A stretch of 64,000 bases of DNA from Coriaria nepalensis (Eukaryota > Streptophyta > Magnoliopsida > Cucurbitales > Coriariaceae). The notes beneath the pieces were generated by a model, which was not told where the DNA came from, searched no databases, and saw only the letters and a list, made by a program, of their open reading frames with translations. The stretch covers positions 9,700,001 to 9,764,000 of the forward strand of contig CP114485.1 in NCBI GenBank assembly GCA_027186245.1, written 5' to 3'. Both the position numbers and the translations under genes were made by a program. Each line of letters starts with the position of its first letter. Within the stretch, counting starts at the first letter, position 1. This document shows positions 45,131 through 59,500 of the stretch, one piece after another.

Positions 45131-48100
45131 ACTAAAATGAGAACCCAGACCAAGTTTGGGATCACCCAAACCTATTTTTTGGGTCTCAAATTGTGAACTT
45201 CTCGTCAACAGATTCACAACTCTATTCCATAATTAATCTCTATCAATTTATTTCATTCACAAGAATAAATCAAGTTTAGGATTCTCTTAAGAACTTCATC
45301 AAACACTTTACGTGCATAACTAATATCTTCAATATTAAACCTCACATTTTCATGTTTGGTCACCAACAAATTAATCCAAAGACAACTAAAGTTACATACC
45401 TCTTCTGAGGTTGAGATATCGAGAAGTTGGGGGATCGGGATTGTTTAGATCGAGTTGGGATATCGGATTGGGGACTCTCAACCGGTTTGAGTTTGAGTTT
45501 CACCGGTTGAGGTTTAAGTAATGGTATTTTGGTCTTTCCAAAATTCTGATTCTTAAACTTAACTCTTAAATTTATTATCTGACCACTTAATTTTAAGTTT
45601 TTCATTTCACTGCTTTGTAAGTTCTAATTTTTTAGTTTAAATCATTAATAATTTGAAGTTATAAACCATTTAATTCATAATAATTAATCAAATACAAATC
45701 ATAAAAGAAAAAAAGTCCCAAGTGTGTCGGTCAATTTTGAGCTCATTTTAGGCCTATATTCGGGCCCATGACATGACATGAAAAAAAGCCCATGGGTTTT
45801 CATGCCGTACTCGTTCAGCCTTCACAAATATAAAGTTATAAAAAAAGAGTAAATTATATTATTATTTTTTTCTAAATTTTAAATAGCAAGTTTAATCTCT
45901 TTATATTTAATAATTAAATATATAAATGTAAATTTAGAAAACTATATATGATATTTTGTGCTATATTCTTTTATTTAAAATTTTGTATATTAATAATATA
46001 TTAATTAAAAAAGTCAATGTTTAATATTAACACGTCAAATTGCTTATTTAAAATAGAAAATGATGAAAAAGTTATATCATAAAGATTATTTAATATTTTA
46101 AAATTTTAAAAAATAAGTGTAGTAGTTTTCTAATGTAAATGCTATTGGATATGTTATTTTTTTTTTATTGATATTAGAAGCACTTATATCGACAGTGATG
46201 AAGATAATGTTATGGTTGTGTTTCTCCATCCATGCCTCTCAATATGATAATAACTATAAACGCTAGTGAAGCTAATTAAAGATGGGGTTATGCAAAAACA
46301 AAAGCTTGCATGCATGTTTGACAGGTAATTATTGCATACCTTCTTGATCTATATACACTGGTGACTTGTTTTCTGTTTCGGAGTCTTACTATTTAAAAGA
46401 TATTTACTTTTTATTATTATATATATTACAAACTTTTATTTAATTATTATTGTTTTTATTATTTTCAAAAAAAAAAAAAAAAAAAAAAGGGAAAAAAACT
46501 GTTGTTCCTCATAATATAGAAACCAAACAATAGGGAAGTGATGGGTAACTAGAATCTCAGTCAGAAACCAACGATAATAAAACATGTAGCATTTTTCGAG
46601 ACTAGTTAGATATTAAATTATTCTGATTTTCTCTTCTCTATTTGGGTATTTGGTTGATTTTGGTGAGTTTAACTTCCCCTTGTTTGGTGTTTTAGTGGTT
46701 GTTTTGTATTTATTTTAGTCTTCATTTATATCTTTAGAGCCGGTTTCCTTTTTTGTGTTCTTAGAGTTTATTTCAGAGTCTTGTAATCTTTATTCGTGGC
46801 TTATAAAATTTCTCACTTGGCCAAAAAAAAGAAAAAAAAGAAAAAGAAGGTATTTATTGGCTGAAATAATTAATATGTAGCCAGATACATGGAGATGGCA
46901 TTGCCAGCGAATTAGGGCACTTCGTTTAATTCTCCAGCTCTATCACGAAAATGACGTTCTAACTGTATCAGCTTGATTGGAATTGACATCATGTCTACAA
47001 TTTATTACTAAGACAATTGCTGATGCATATATTAGCCATCAGTTCTTAGCCTCCTCTTTGATTTTCACATAGTCACTCTCAATGCTTGAATTATTCCATA
47101 GTTAACTATAATAATGGGTAACTTCTAAGTACATTTTCATTCTTTGTCTTGTTGGAGATAAGAACTTCATTTTTAAGTATTGATTCTTATTATGACTGGA
47201 CCGACCGATAAATTTATATTATACGAAAGAGTTTAGATATAATTTACTGCATAAAATTCATCATTCTCTTATATGGATTATATATATTCAATTTCCATTA
47301 TATTTGATAGATTCTTTGATTAGGGTTGTTTAATGAAAATTTTTCTCTCTCCTCAAAATATAATTATTCAACTTAAAATTTCACCAAAAAAAAAAAATAA
47401 ATAAATAAATAAAAGATCATATTTTGAGAAAGAAAACAAAATTTTCGGCGTATAACAAACTAAGAAAATAATAATAATAATACTAATAAAAGGTTATATT
47501 CTTATGTTTTTTTTAAATATGTAAATAATAACGTGTCACGAACCACTCACCTTTTAAAAATATAAGATAAGATAATAGAGAAAATAATAAATATTAAAAT
47601 AAAAAAAATTAATATAAAATATTTAAATCTTTTTTCTTCTCTTTTTTTCCCTTTTTTTTATTTTTTTTTATTTTTAAATCATGTCTATATTTAATAACCC
47701 GTCATATTTTGTAACTTGCCATATCATCAAATAATTAACAGATCATAAGAGAGGACCACGTTGCATAATTAATAATAGAATATGAGTAATTATTAATTTT
47801 ATCTGATATTAAATTTATTAATATGATTATTAAAATATAATTAGATTATAAATTATAATATTATTATATTTTAATTAAGTATATAAGTAATAAATTTGAT
47901 TGATTATTGACGAATTTAAAAATAATTAATCTCTTTTTTTAAGTAATAATACAAATCTATTATTTGAATTAACATGTCGGTTATTACATAATTAAAATAA
48001 ATTTAAAAATAAAACAAAAACTAATGAACTCTCCACCTTCTAGTGTACTTATTACTTACTACATCTCGATTTGAAGGTTTATTTTAACCAATTTATACAG

Positions 48101-48830
48101 CCTTAATAACAGTCATAAAATGTCAACTGAACAATCGAACATAACACAATGTATCTCTCTCATAAAAAAAAAAAAATAAAAAAAAAAATAAAAAAAAAAT
48201 CAAAGTGTTGTTTATTTCTTACTTATTAGATAACGAAATTATGTTAATCAAAAGATTGATGTGTAAATCATTATATTTTGGAAAAGGACGTTTTTCTATC
48301 CTATATTAAAGTGTTAGCCATTTCCTACTTTGTATTATTTACTATCTTAAATTATTATATTTGGGCCAACAATTACCTTATAACCCTATTTGAAATAGAA
48401 ATAGATCTTTGACTTAAAATTTAATTATTTTTTCATCTACTAATATTTAATTTTTTGTATTATTACTAATAATAAATTTTGATCCTTTTTTTGTACCTAA
48501 CTCACTATCTTATTTGCCACAACCGCTTCCACCGCCATTGCCATCGCTCCAAAAAGTTCTTTAAATTCTGTAATAAATTGGTAGTTGATTTCAGTCTGAA
48601 ATCCTATTCATCTCAGCCCGAAATCTTCTGATCTTGGTTTTTTTCTCTTGAACTTTTGACTGAACAATTTGCATTTTCAACGGAGCATATCGACAGTTTG
48701 TTTGTTTTCAAGGATCACTAAAACTTACTTGGATCTTGAAATTTGAGGCTCATTTTTCGTGCTCAATTACTAATCATTTAAGGCTTCACGAGGTGATTCC
48801 TACATCAAGAAGAAGCTTAATTCGAGACAA
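45131..48830. other. AT-rich intergenic stretch
   Basis: Simple runs: A21 at about 46469-46489, (AAAT)n near 47395-47412, A-rich near 48165-48200. A segment near 46560-46830 ends CTCACTTGGCC followed by an A/G-rich tail and resembles a truncated LINE 3' end. GGGCCCATGACATGACATG near 45765 recalls hAT subterminal words. No gene is supported; the 81-aa minus ORF at 45360-45605 has no domain. Confidence 0.4.
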
Positions 48831-48839
48831 ATAAAGATA

Positions 48840-50304
48840 TTTAGGAAGTTATGCTTTAGCCAGTTTATGACGGTGGATGAAAGACTCTCATTTTTTAGTC
48901 ATATAATCAAAGCTTTGATAGAAATATGAGAGATAGTATGACATAAATGGTTTTCCTTTCCATTATTCGATGTAAGAGTTCACTTTAGTGATTAGACTGA
49001 GATGTCACAAGACATCGACTATACCTTGCAAATTTATGAAAAATATAGAAATCATGGCACATTATTTCAACGAGAATGATGAAATTTTATGTGGCGAGTT
49101 TGTTGATATTTTCAATAAATCCCGTTCTAGAAGCAAAATGGGTGAAGAATATCATACTTATAAGGCAAAGGTTGAAAAACTACAGATCAAGTTAGCATTG
49201 GTATACTTCCTGGTGGCTGGCCTTTTAGGAATTATGAGGAGGAACAAGGCGCCAACTCATTATTTATCTATGATCTCGTACCTTGAGTTATTCAATAGCT
49301 ATCATTGGGATAAAGTAATACACGGGTGAACCATAAAGTGTATAAAGAGGAATGACTTGGTTTATAAGGCCGAAAGAGTGGTAAGTAAAAAATATGAAAC
49401 TGATGAGAAGTGAAATATATACGGTTTATCACTCGCCTTCCATATAATTGGTACTCTTATTAGAGTTATATTAAGTTGTATTAATTGAAATTGGTGTTTA
49501 TTAATGATTTTTTATATTGTTAAAGGTATGAGATTTTTTATGTTATTTCTAGTATTGGAGAGAAGTTTGGAAAATGTTTGAAGAAAACCTACATGTCATG
49601 GATCCTTAATTGGGTGATGGATACAAAAGGAGATTCAAATATGAGTAATCCAAAGAACATGAGCATCATTGAGGTTTTAAAGAACCAAACTATTAGTTTT
49701 GATTGCGATCTAGTTATTTTAATAACCGACATATCTTTTAATCTAACATTAAAAGTATGATGTAGGCTAGAGTGAACAAAATTTTACGTCTGTTAAGGAG
49801 AGAAACGTGCAAGTCATATATGACCACCTTTGAGTTGTTCAATGATGAGGTTGAAGATGTAGTTATTGATTGTAGGGTGGCTTTACTAGATGAGAATAGA
49901 GCTTTAAAATAATCTTCTAAACAATATAGTGATGAATCAGAGGATGTTGAGGAAGAAGAAGAGGGTGAGGAGGAAGAAACGGGTGAGGAGAAGGAAGATG
50001 GCAATGAAGATAATAGTGAGGAGTCAGGAGATGATTAGGAGGAGGATGTGGTAGAAGAGGCACAAAGACATGCTCCACGTGCACCAAGCATTATTAGTAG
50101 TGGGCATTCAGACCGTGACTTCCAATATTTCATGTAGAGAACCTCGGGTAGAAAATGGAGCATAGTTTCAGTAAAAAAAAAAATCAGAGCGTTAAAGCGT
50201 AGTGTTAATCAAAGACTATGGGAGTTGAAGCGTATTATCGGTGTGATCAATGAGAAATTAGATTGTGCAGTTAATCAGCAATTCAGTCCAGACGATGAAG
50301 TAAA
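48840..50304 (+). pseudogene. DUF1985-domain protein of a Mutator-like element, broken
   Basis: Across two frames, 48845-49330 reads as a DUF1985-like domain: FRKLCFSQFMTVDER, a EFTLVIRLRC motif, then LALVYFLVAGLLG and YLELFNSYHWDKVI. Stops separate these blocks. A region of weaker similarity follows (49770-49910), then an acidic Glu/Asp-rich linker (49930-50050). DUF1985 is found fused to Ulp1-type protease domains in proteins captured by plant Mutator-like elements. No Ulp1 catalytic block remains before a solo LTR interrupts at 50305. It converges with a Mutator transposase on the other strand. Confidence 0.55.
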
Positions 50305-52217
50305 TGTTGGAAAAACTATTCAAAATCTCGCAACGGAAGCGATTGCATTGGTTCTAGTGTATAACAAAAATTTTCTAAAAACCTTTTTAGTGATCCTTTA
50401 TATGTATATAAATTAATTGTACTTCTAACTAAATAAGTCATACCTTAGCCTTATGCGAATCGATCATTGAGACTCACACCACGATTTTCTAAGTCGATCC
50501 TTAATAGAATAGGACGTGTGTGGGCATAGAGATGACAAAATTTTCTTTTTCTTTTTCTCTCAAGAAAACCTCTACTAAAAAAACCTATACTAAATAATTA
50601 GAATGAGATATATTTATAGGACTTCATTATGTATTTTAATTAATTTAAACTTTTTAAATTAGTTGAATTGATAATTAAATCATGATACGATGATCATTAG
50701 ATGATATCTTTGATATCATTAAATCTTTTCAAATCTAATTTAAAATAGAGTCTTATCTATTTTAAATCATATCATCTCTGTAATGATATATTTGATATGA
50801 TCAAATCTTTTCAAATCTAATTTAAAATAAAATATTATTTATTTTAAATCATATCATTATTTTGATGATATATTTGATTTAATCAAACCAATTTAAATCT
50901 TATTAAAATAGAATCTCATCAATTTTAAATAAAAAAACATATATCATTTGAATTTTAAATTTGTTTATCAAACAAATCTAAATTGAACTTACACAATCTT
51001 AATATTAAATTAATATCTCATATCAATTTAATATTGTATATGACATATTCAATTTAAAATGAAATCTATTATTATTTAATTAATAAATTTCGAATTTCAC
51101 TATTTGAATACATCTTTTAATTAATTAATTAACATTAATTATCTCATATTTATAAATTTGCCCCAAAGAACTATTTTCTTGCAAATAAGTTATTTTTTAA
51201 ACTTTTATCATTCTTACTCTATACAATGTTTTATAGAGGCGACTTGGGACTATGCACTTATAATTCCAAGCTCCAAAATATTAAATTATTAATCAAACTC
51301 TTGAATCTAATAAATCTAATTTATTAATCCTAATATTATTCCACTAAAAATATGAGATTGTACTCTTGCAATTATAGAACATATTTACTGAGCAATTTCT
51401 ATCAATCCATTGATATTATCATTACATGCATTCAATTCTCCAAAAAAATTGATTTATAATTATAGCTTATCAAAATTATCGTTTTACCCATCTGATTATC
51501 TTTTTATCCTTAAGTACCATTAATTCACTAATGAATTATCAATTTATAACTTGATTATAAATTTAAGCTAAAAACCATTCAGTTCCAAAATTAACCCTTA
51601 AGGGAACTACTATACAATCTTCTATGAAGAAGATTTAGATTCCATATTTATAAATCTTGTTCCTAACCACTTATCCCAATGAATCTCCAAAATAAAAGTC
51701 TTTAGCTTGTTTTAAAACAAAACGTGATGAGTGAATCAAAAGATTCAGTTGACATAAATATGAGTTCATGACTACTCAGGATTCAGATTGATTTGCATAT
51801 GATCATCTATTGATATAAATTTAATTCTTTATGGCAAGCGGTATTTTAATAAAGAATTAATTTATATCGGGTCCTGTCTTATATATAATCCAATTATATA
51901 AAGCACATCTACTAAGATGTCTATATACATCAGTGATCCAAATCTAGATCACTTGCATTCATAATGCTAGCGGACAGTACTAGCAACCATTAATTAAAGA
52001 TTTCATACTTTAATATGTTGCAGACAATTTAATTCATTAACTATAATTTTAATCATCTCGTACCAATACAAGATTATAGTCACATAAATGAATTTGAAAT
52101 TTTCTGATATTTGTACATATTATTCGATAATAATAAATTCATAATAATCATATAAAATTTTTATTAATTTCATTAAAACAATACTCATCACATGCTTTTA
52201 GGGCACCATGCCCAACA
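50305..52217 (-). mobile_element. Solo LTR, 1913 bp, copia type
   Basis: The ends are perfect 6-bp inverted repeats (TGTTGG...CCAACA). Flanks GTAAA (50300-50304) and GTAAC (52218-52222) are a 5-bp target duplication with one difference. A TATA-like CTATAAATATATC on the minus strand (about 50607-50619) and the 5'-type start at the right end give minus orientation. No internal region is present. The same LTR family is split at 9165-9926 and 15887-16075. Confidence 0.85.
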
Positions 52218-52530
52218 GTAACTTCATAGCACGGCTTGGTTGGTCATGATATGTTCTAGCCATATGATCCACCAGTCTGAAATGGTATGAATCTTTATTT
52301 CATTTTTATATCATATATTTGTTTTCATCATATTAATATACTTTACTTTTATTATACAAATGTTGTCGATATTTGGTCATTATATGTTTCGGCCATAAAC
52401 ATTTGTTTTTTGGTCTCCGATTCTATTTATGCATGATAGGTGTTAGAACCATAATTAACCGAATCCTTTCTGGAAAATCCCACTCGCTACTCCGTGGTAT
52501 AGGATAAATTAATCATGCATACGCATCCCT

Positions 52531-54790
52531 CTAATTAGTAGTGAAGTAGAATGAATCACACAATGAATAAACACTCACACTTGTAGACCTCACAACTGTT
52601 ATAGCATGAGCGCACAGAATTTTATTCAAGTCAAACATCCTACATATGCAATTCTTTGCCCCTAAGTTGACAACAACATTAGAAGCATCTACAATCACTT
52701 TAAAAGTAGCACCGTCTACACAATCAACCTTCATTTTCAATGATTCATTAAATCTTTTTTTGAGCAGTTCTAGTACATTATGACTACATCGATCAATATA
52801 CTGGTTGGCTGAATTTCTTCGAGTGTTGAATCAAGTGGTCATCATCTTTTTAATACTATCGAGCAAGGCTATAATGAACATGCATCATTCAACGCAGGAT
52901 TAAGTGACTCAGAAGTATTATTAATCATGATGTTGTATCTAAGATCTTGAAAATGAGCTCTTGACTAGTGTTCAAAACCAATATCCTCCAGGTACGTTGT
53001 CACACAGGATGTGATGCTCTAATCTCATTAGAGTATACACTGAATCTTTGTAGCCTATATAATTTGGTTGCACTCTTGAATAGAACGACTATTCCACCAC
53101 CCCTGAATCTTGAATTGATATTTTTCCCGATGTGTCAAATGAAAGCACCAAGTTTGGAATTCGGGTAAACACTTTGTACATTATTTTTCATACTATGTGA
53201 TCGATTTAAAACAAACACCAAGTTAAGGGAATTAGGTATATTTTCTCGAAGCTTAGTCAAGAACCAAGTCCAGGTTGTTTCGTTCTCCGAATCGACTATA
53301 GCCCATGCAATCAGATAGAGTGTCTTGTTACCATCATGTGCAGTTTTGGTTAGAAGTATGTTCTTGTATTTGCACTTCAAAAAGGCTTCATTGATACATA
53401 ACATTTCCCATGAACCGAAATCCATTAATGGATACTATAAAAGCCATGAAATAATAAAGAAACCTTCCTTCCTTATGTGTCAAAATTGTCGTTATAGTTT
53501 TCAAATTCACCACCTTCATTATGGCAGAGTATCATGGCAACATTGCGTAGCTCTCTTCGGGCGTACCCCGAACAAAGCCATGTGGAATAGATCTTGTTTT
53601 CCATGCATTCTAGTAAGTAAGATTTACCTCCAGATCATTATGATCTACAGTTCCAATTATTTCTGGATTAAGACCCTCACATTAAACCCACTATAAATAT
53701 TCATCACATATCGTCTAATTACCAAAGCTGATACTTGTCGATGTCTATTATGTAGGAAGTCCAAGTTACAAGTGTGTTGATCTTTATAAGTTTGAATTTG
53801 AAAAAATAAACCATCTTTCTTTTTCATAGCACAAAGCATCCACTTGCAATTTCTATCTATATCACTAACAACATATGTACTCTATTTGACTTCTTCATCT
53901 TGAATTCAACATTTCGTCAGATCGCATTTATTTATAGACTCATCTTAAGGTCGTTCTTCGATAAAAAGAATTGAGTGCAATAAAACTAAATACTACTTGA
54001 TTGAAAATAAGAAATGTGGAGTAAATTGCTTTCAATGACAGAAAAATTAGTACTCAATATCCCGAATTGAGTAGCAATACAAACAATATTGTCATAATCA
54101 TTATTGCCAACCATGTTCGGGATTTCATTTTATGATTGTGGTAAATAGGTACTAACAAGTCGTGAATAAGTATTAGATCAAGATTCTCTAAATCAGATAA
54201 AGTATCAAGATATGAGAGGTAAGTACTACTCTATAAAAGTACTCATCCTCAAACAAACGAAAATTATGATTAATTTCATTGTTGGTACGATTACCACATT
54301 CTTTCACTATTTTTCCACCCCCATCATCCTCATTCAAATCTTCAACCTCATCCTCATTTTCATCCTCAATCTCTTTGTCATTCTCAATCTCAAGCTTAAT
54401 CTCAACCACATGTTATGCCACATCCTCATTTAGACCATCATTTTGATATCTATCATTACCATTATCATTATTTATGAGATTCTCATTTTTATTATTACCG
54501 CCATTGCGTACTTCAAGTCGCTTTCGAACATGCCTACCATTTCTCCCGATCGGAATCAATGTTATGTGCAGTGGAGATGGATTTTCCGAACAAGCATGGA
54601 CTAAAAATAACTGCACATCTACGTCATTTTCTATAAATATTAGATGAATGATTGATGTGAATAGCGGTTTGCACACTATTTTAATACCAAATTCATTAAG
54701 ATTAATGTGAATAGTTTTGTAGACGGCCTCTAACAGCTTACTAAAAGCGACACTTGTTTCAACCACAAGGCCCTTACATTCTTGCGAGCC
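52531..54790 (-). pseudogene. Mutator-like (MuDR/MULE) transposase, broken
   Basis: Blocks appear on the minus strand in transposase order. An N-terminal part (54766-54188) has an acidic linker. A MuDR N-terminal DNA-binding block follows (53839-53657, with FFQIQTYKDQHTCNLDF). Next is the MULE catalytic-core region (53425-53135, with LYLIAWAIVDSENETTWTWFL, the usual pre-catalytic motif). Last is the SWIM zinc finger (52740-52531, C-x-C...C-x-H in CICRMFDLNKILCAHAI). Frameshifts and stops separate them. Such enzymes move Mutator elements by cut and paste; this copy is inactive. Confidence 0.8.
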
Positions 54791-56160
54791 TTTCAGAACC
54801 CAATATTTTGATAGTTTAAAGTTCTCCTCCTTTTTTCATTTTCCATCGAAGCATATAGCTATGAATACAGATGACATTAGTTGTAAAAAAATTAATATCT
54901 TGACCAAATTAGGAAGGAAGTATGAAAAAAATCCAATTCTAAACCAAATAAATTTTGGACAAGATTTCAATCAGAACTTTATTTGGGACCAAAATCTTGT
55001 TCCAAATTTTTTTTGGAGAAAATTTAGACCGAAATCTGTGTGCTTTTGTTTTTAGTCTAGTTTGGGAACAAAATCTTGGTATGAAATATAATTTTGGACC
55101 ACTTTGCTAGGCAAAATTGAACCACAATTATGGAGTTTCGAGATCCAAATGATACAGAGGTCCAACGGTCTGTGAGCAAAACGAAAGAACAAACTCGAAA
55201 CGAGCTTGAAACTCAACCTTAAGAACAAAATGAACAAAATAAAGCTCGTGTATATAGGAAAGGAATACGTACAAAACTTGTGACGGGATGCTTGTGTATG
55301 TTAGAACCTCAAGTTTCTTTTTTGACGAAGTATAGGTATAAAGGTTGCTCTTCTCCGACGAAGGATTGACCAAAAACTGGGAGCTTCAAAATTTCAAAAA
55401 TATCGGCCATATTCTTTTGGTTAAAGAAATATTGATGTTTTCTTTTATTGAAAGTTAAGGAGGATGATAAGGGTGAGAGTGTGATTTAATATATATTTTT
55501 ATTTTGTATTAAATAAAGTAAAAAGAAAAAAAAAAAATATATATATATATCATTTTTCAAAATAATGTCTATATTACTAATTAATCCTATTTTATCTAAA
55601 ATTTGGTCTAATTTGATTCATGTCCCATTACCCTTAATACCATTTAACTAATCATCCCTAAAAGATTTTTATGCTCATAAGTTGAAGAAGTTGGAAGAAA
55701 GTATTACAATATCACTGTTGCTATCATCAACTTGGGAAGAAGGCTAGAGACTCTCAAGTCTTAACTAAAGGGGTCGAAAATTCAGCCAGTTTGGTGCGAG
55801 AAGATGGCGATTTGGTTTGTCTTCCCATTTTCGAAATTTCAAGCCTCTATTGGAATGTTTACAAAAAACACCCGCCCCAATTTTTCAGAAATCATCAGAC
55901 TCGGTCAAACATTTCAGCAGAAGACGACACCATATCCGTGATTCTCACTTGTCCCTACTCCTAATCTCTCTCTTCTACGATTCTTTTCTAATCCTTTCAT
56001 TTTTATTCTTTTTGGATAAATAGATATATATAGATATATATATACATAAATATATATGTATATATATATAAAATAGTCGACCATTTTGCTCTTCACGGAA
56101 CCCATTCTTACCTTTCACGAGATGGTTTCTGAGAAGTGAGATGTAGTTGGTAATTTTTGG
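54791..56160. other. Intergenic stretch upstream of the arabinofuranosidase gene
   Basis: Contains repeated TTTGGGA/CCAAAATCTTG words near 54940-55100 that may be subterminal repeats of the Mutator element, (AT)n near 55533-55550 and 56022-56070, and no supported gene. Confidence 0.35.
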
Positions 56161-56171
56161 TGTATATATAG
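56161..56171 (+). promoter_or_regulatory. Probable TATA box of the arabinofuranosidase gene
   Basis: TGTATATATAG lies about 390 bp before the ATG and is followed by CATCACGTGGC, a G-box-type CACGTG, at about 56175-56185. A T-rich leader follows. Confidence 0.4.
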
Positions 56172-56562
56172 ACCCATCACGTGGCTCTTCTGTTTACCAT
56201 TCTAGCCTTTTTTTTTCTCTGGAAGTTTTGTTGTTGTCTATTATTTATCTTTATGTCACTGAATTAGAGTTCTATCAGTGGGAGCTTTTACTATAAATTC
56301 CCTCTATTTCTCAGAATTTCTATCTTTTTTAGACTCTGGGTTTGTGACAAAAACAGTAATGTTTGGCTCCCTTTTCTTGGATTAGCATCAAACTGCTTGT
56401 GTATATACATTGATGCTTTAGTCTCATTTCTTGGACATATTTTCCTTCTGGGGATTTTAGAAATGATGATATTCTGTTGAAATTGAGACTTTTCACTCTC
56501 ACTCTCTGTTTCATTCAATTTCGATTAAATTTGGGGTTTTCTCTATCCTGTTTAAAAAAAAA

Positions 56563-59500
56563 ATGAGGATTTATCTGTTTATTGACATGTCAATCGTGTG
56601 TATGCTCTTTATGCTATGTGGTTTTGCTGCTGGAAAGGAGTGTACAAACACTCCACCTCAGCTCAATTCACACACTTTTCGACACGAGCTTTTGTCATCA
56701 AAAAACGAAACATGGAAGCAAGAGATGTTCTCACACTACCACTTGACTCCGACCGATGATTCGGCTTGGTCTAGTTTGCTTCCGAGAAAGATGCTGAAAG
56801 AAGAAGTGGATGAGTTGAGTTGGGCGATGATGTATAAGAAAATTAAGAACCCGGATGAGTTTAAGGCGTCTGGTGAATATCTCAAGGAAGTTTCTCTGCA
56901 TAATGTGAGGTTAGATTCGAATTCGATTCATGGGCAGGCCCAACAGACGAATCTGGAATATTTGTTGCTATTAGACGTTGATAATTTGCTTTGGAGCTTT
57001 AGAAAGACGGCTGGTTTGCCTACTAAGGGAGAAGCATATGGAGGATGGGAAAGCCCGGATGTTGAGCTTAGAGGTCACTTTGTAGGTCAGTTCAAGTTTC
57101 TTTATCTGAAGCATTTTTATTTTATTTCATTTTTTCTAATTCTTTCTTTTAGTTTGAATGAGTTGTTCAGGTATTGTATGTTGGGTATCTGCATATTCTT
57201 TGTTTATTCTATCTCTTTTGTTGAGGCTTAAGTTAAGTTGATTTCTTCCTTTATTGAAATAAGTTGCACATTCAAGCTGTGTACATGTTGAACTTAAATA
57301 TTTAATTTCTAAGGCCTAATCATATTTTCCTTAAAATATGGTTCGCTTTGAAGACGGTTTCAGAAGAATTTGGATACCCTTCCTTCTTCTTTTTATATAT
57401 ATAAACAAATGATAAAGAAAAGGATTACGATTTAGATATCCCCTAATCTTTCTCTCTTATTCTCAATTTTTTTTTATTCTCTATTCTCTAGTCAATTGAG
57501 TACTTCCATTGCAAAATGATATTCTTCAGTTTTCTTTTGGTTCCTATTGTATCTTATGAAAGTGCTTCCTCTTGGAATTTTTAAAAGGGCATTACTTGAG
57601 TGCATCAGCACAGATGTGGGCCAGCACTCACAATGATACTCTCAAGAAGAAGATATCCAGCCTAGTGGCCGGTCTCGCAGCTTGTCAGGAAAAAATCGGT
57701 TCTGGATATCTCTCCGCTTTTCCATCTGAGGAGTTTGATCGTTTTGAGGCCATTAAACCCGTGTGGGCCCCATATTACACCATTCACAAGGTAGACCTTA
57801 TTCTTTTTCTGGAGCAAAGAATATGCGCACAACATAGGACTACTGTAAATTTTGGCATTCTTTGACAGATCTTGGCTGGCCTTTTGGACCAATATACATT
57901 AGCTGATGATTCTCAAGCTCTTAAAATGGTGATTTGGATGGTTGAGTATTTCTACAACCGGGTGGAGAATGTTATATTGAAGTATAGTATAGCGAGACAT
58001 TATTATTCGCTTAATGAAGAAACTGGTGGAATGAATGATGTTCTCTATAGGTTATTTCGCATTACGGTATGTAAAGATTTCTCAGTTCTGTATTATCAGT
58101 TTTTGTATTTGTTGAAATTGTTTAGGAGGTTCTATATGGTTTTAACTTTGAAGTATGAACCTTAATTTCTGTTGTTAATTTGTAGGCAAATCCAAAGCAT
58201 TTGATTTTGGCTCACCTTTTTGACAAGCCATGCTTTCTAGGACTGCTTGCTGTACAGGTATCTGGCTCGATCAATTTCTTAGTGCTCAACTTTAAATCCT
58301 TATAGCAATGGAATTGAAATCCATTTTCTCTTTATGGTTTCAAAATTTGTGAGGCCTTTCGTGGTGACCCACTTTCTAAGGTAAAGTTTTACCGATCCTA
58401 CTTCTTAAGAATTTTTTTTTTCTATCCCTGTAGGCTGATGACATATCTGGTTTTCATGCTAATACACATATCCCAATTGTTATTGGATCCCAAATGCGGT
58501 ACGAAATCACAGGAGAGCCACTTTATAAGGTAATTTTTTTGGACACGAGTTAAATATACACATACATACTTTGATATAAAGAGAGTTAAAAGGCACTAAA
58601 AAGCTCAAATATTTTCTCCTTCAAAATTCTTGACAGGAAATATCAAGGTTTTTTATGGAAATTGTCAACTCTTCTCATAGCTATGCAACTGGAGGGACAT
58701 CAAGCTTCGAGTTCTGGTATTAGACCTGTCATCTTGAGCCAATTATTATTATTTTTAACTGGCTGGATTTTAGATACTTGATTCATCTCCTTACTTGTCC
58801 GTTTGCGGAAATCATCTGATAACATGAAGTATTGGATCCCACCTCTCTCACTTTGAGCAGGAAAGACCCAAAGAGAATAGCTTCCACTCTAAATACAGAA
58901 AGCGAAGAATCATGCACAACTTATAACATGCTCAAGGTATATAGCCATTTCTTATTTTCTTTTACTTTTTAATAATGCACTTCCTGCAGTTTCAAAACAC
59001 ACGGATGCACCCTTTTGTTGTTCGAATAAATGTATTTATTTCTCTATTTATTAAGAGACAACACAAATACGTACAAAAAAAAGTTCTCCGTATATTAAAA
59101 ATTATGAAATTACAAAAAGCACCCTTTAAGAAGAAGGGAATTTTCATCTATAACTTGATGACTTTTGTAGGTCTCAAGGAACCTATTCAGATGGACTAAG
59201 GAAGTAGCATATGCGGATTATTATGAGCAGGCTTTAACAAATGGTGTACTGAGCATTCAAAGAGGAACAGATCCAGGAGTGATGATTTACATGCTACCAC
59301 TAGGCCGTGGAACTTCTAAAGCTGTGAGTTATCATGGATGGGGAACACAGTTCAACTCATTTTGGTGCTGCTATGGCACAGGTATCACCCTAAATTGTCA
59401 CTATCCTGAAAAACATAAATTTAAATCTTCTTTTTTGTTTTTTTCGTTTCCCTGAAAATCAATGTGTTTTTGCATAAAGATGAAGGTTAAAGTGTGAATT

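Noticed and set aside
55914..56105. 63-aa ORF with IYIYIYIY
   Set aside because: It translates an (AT)n microsatellite.
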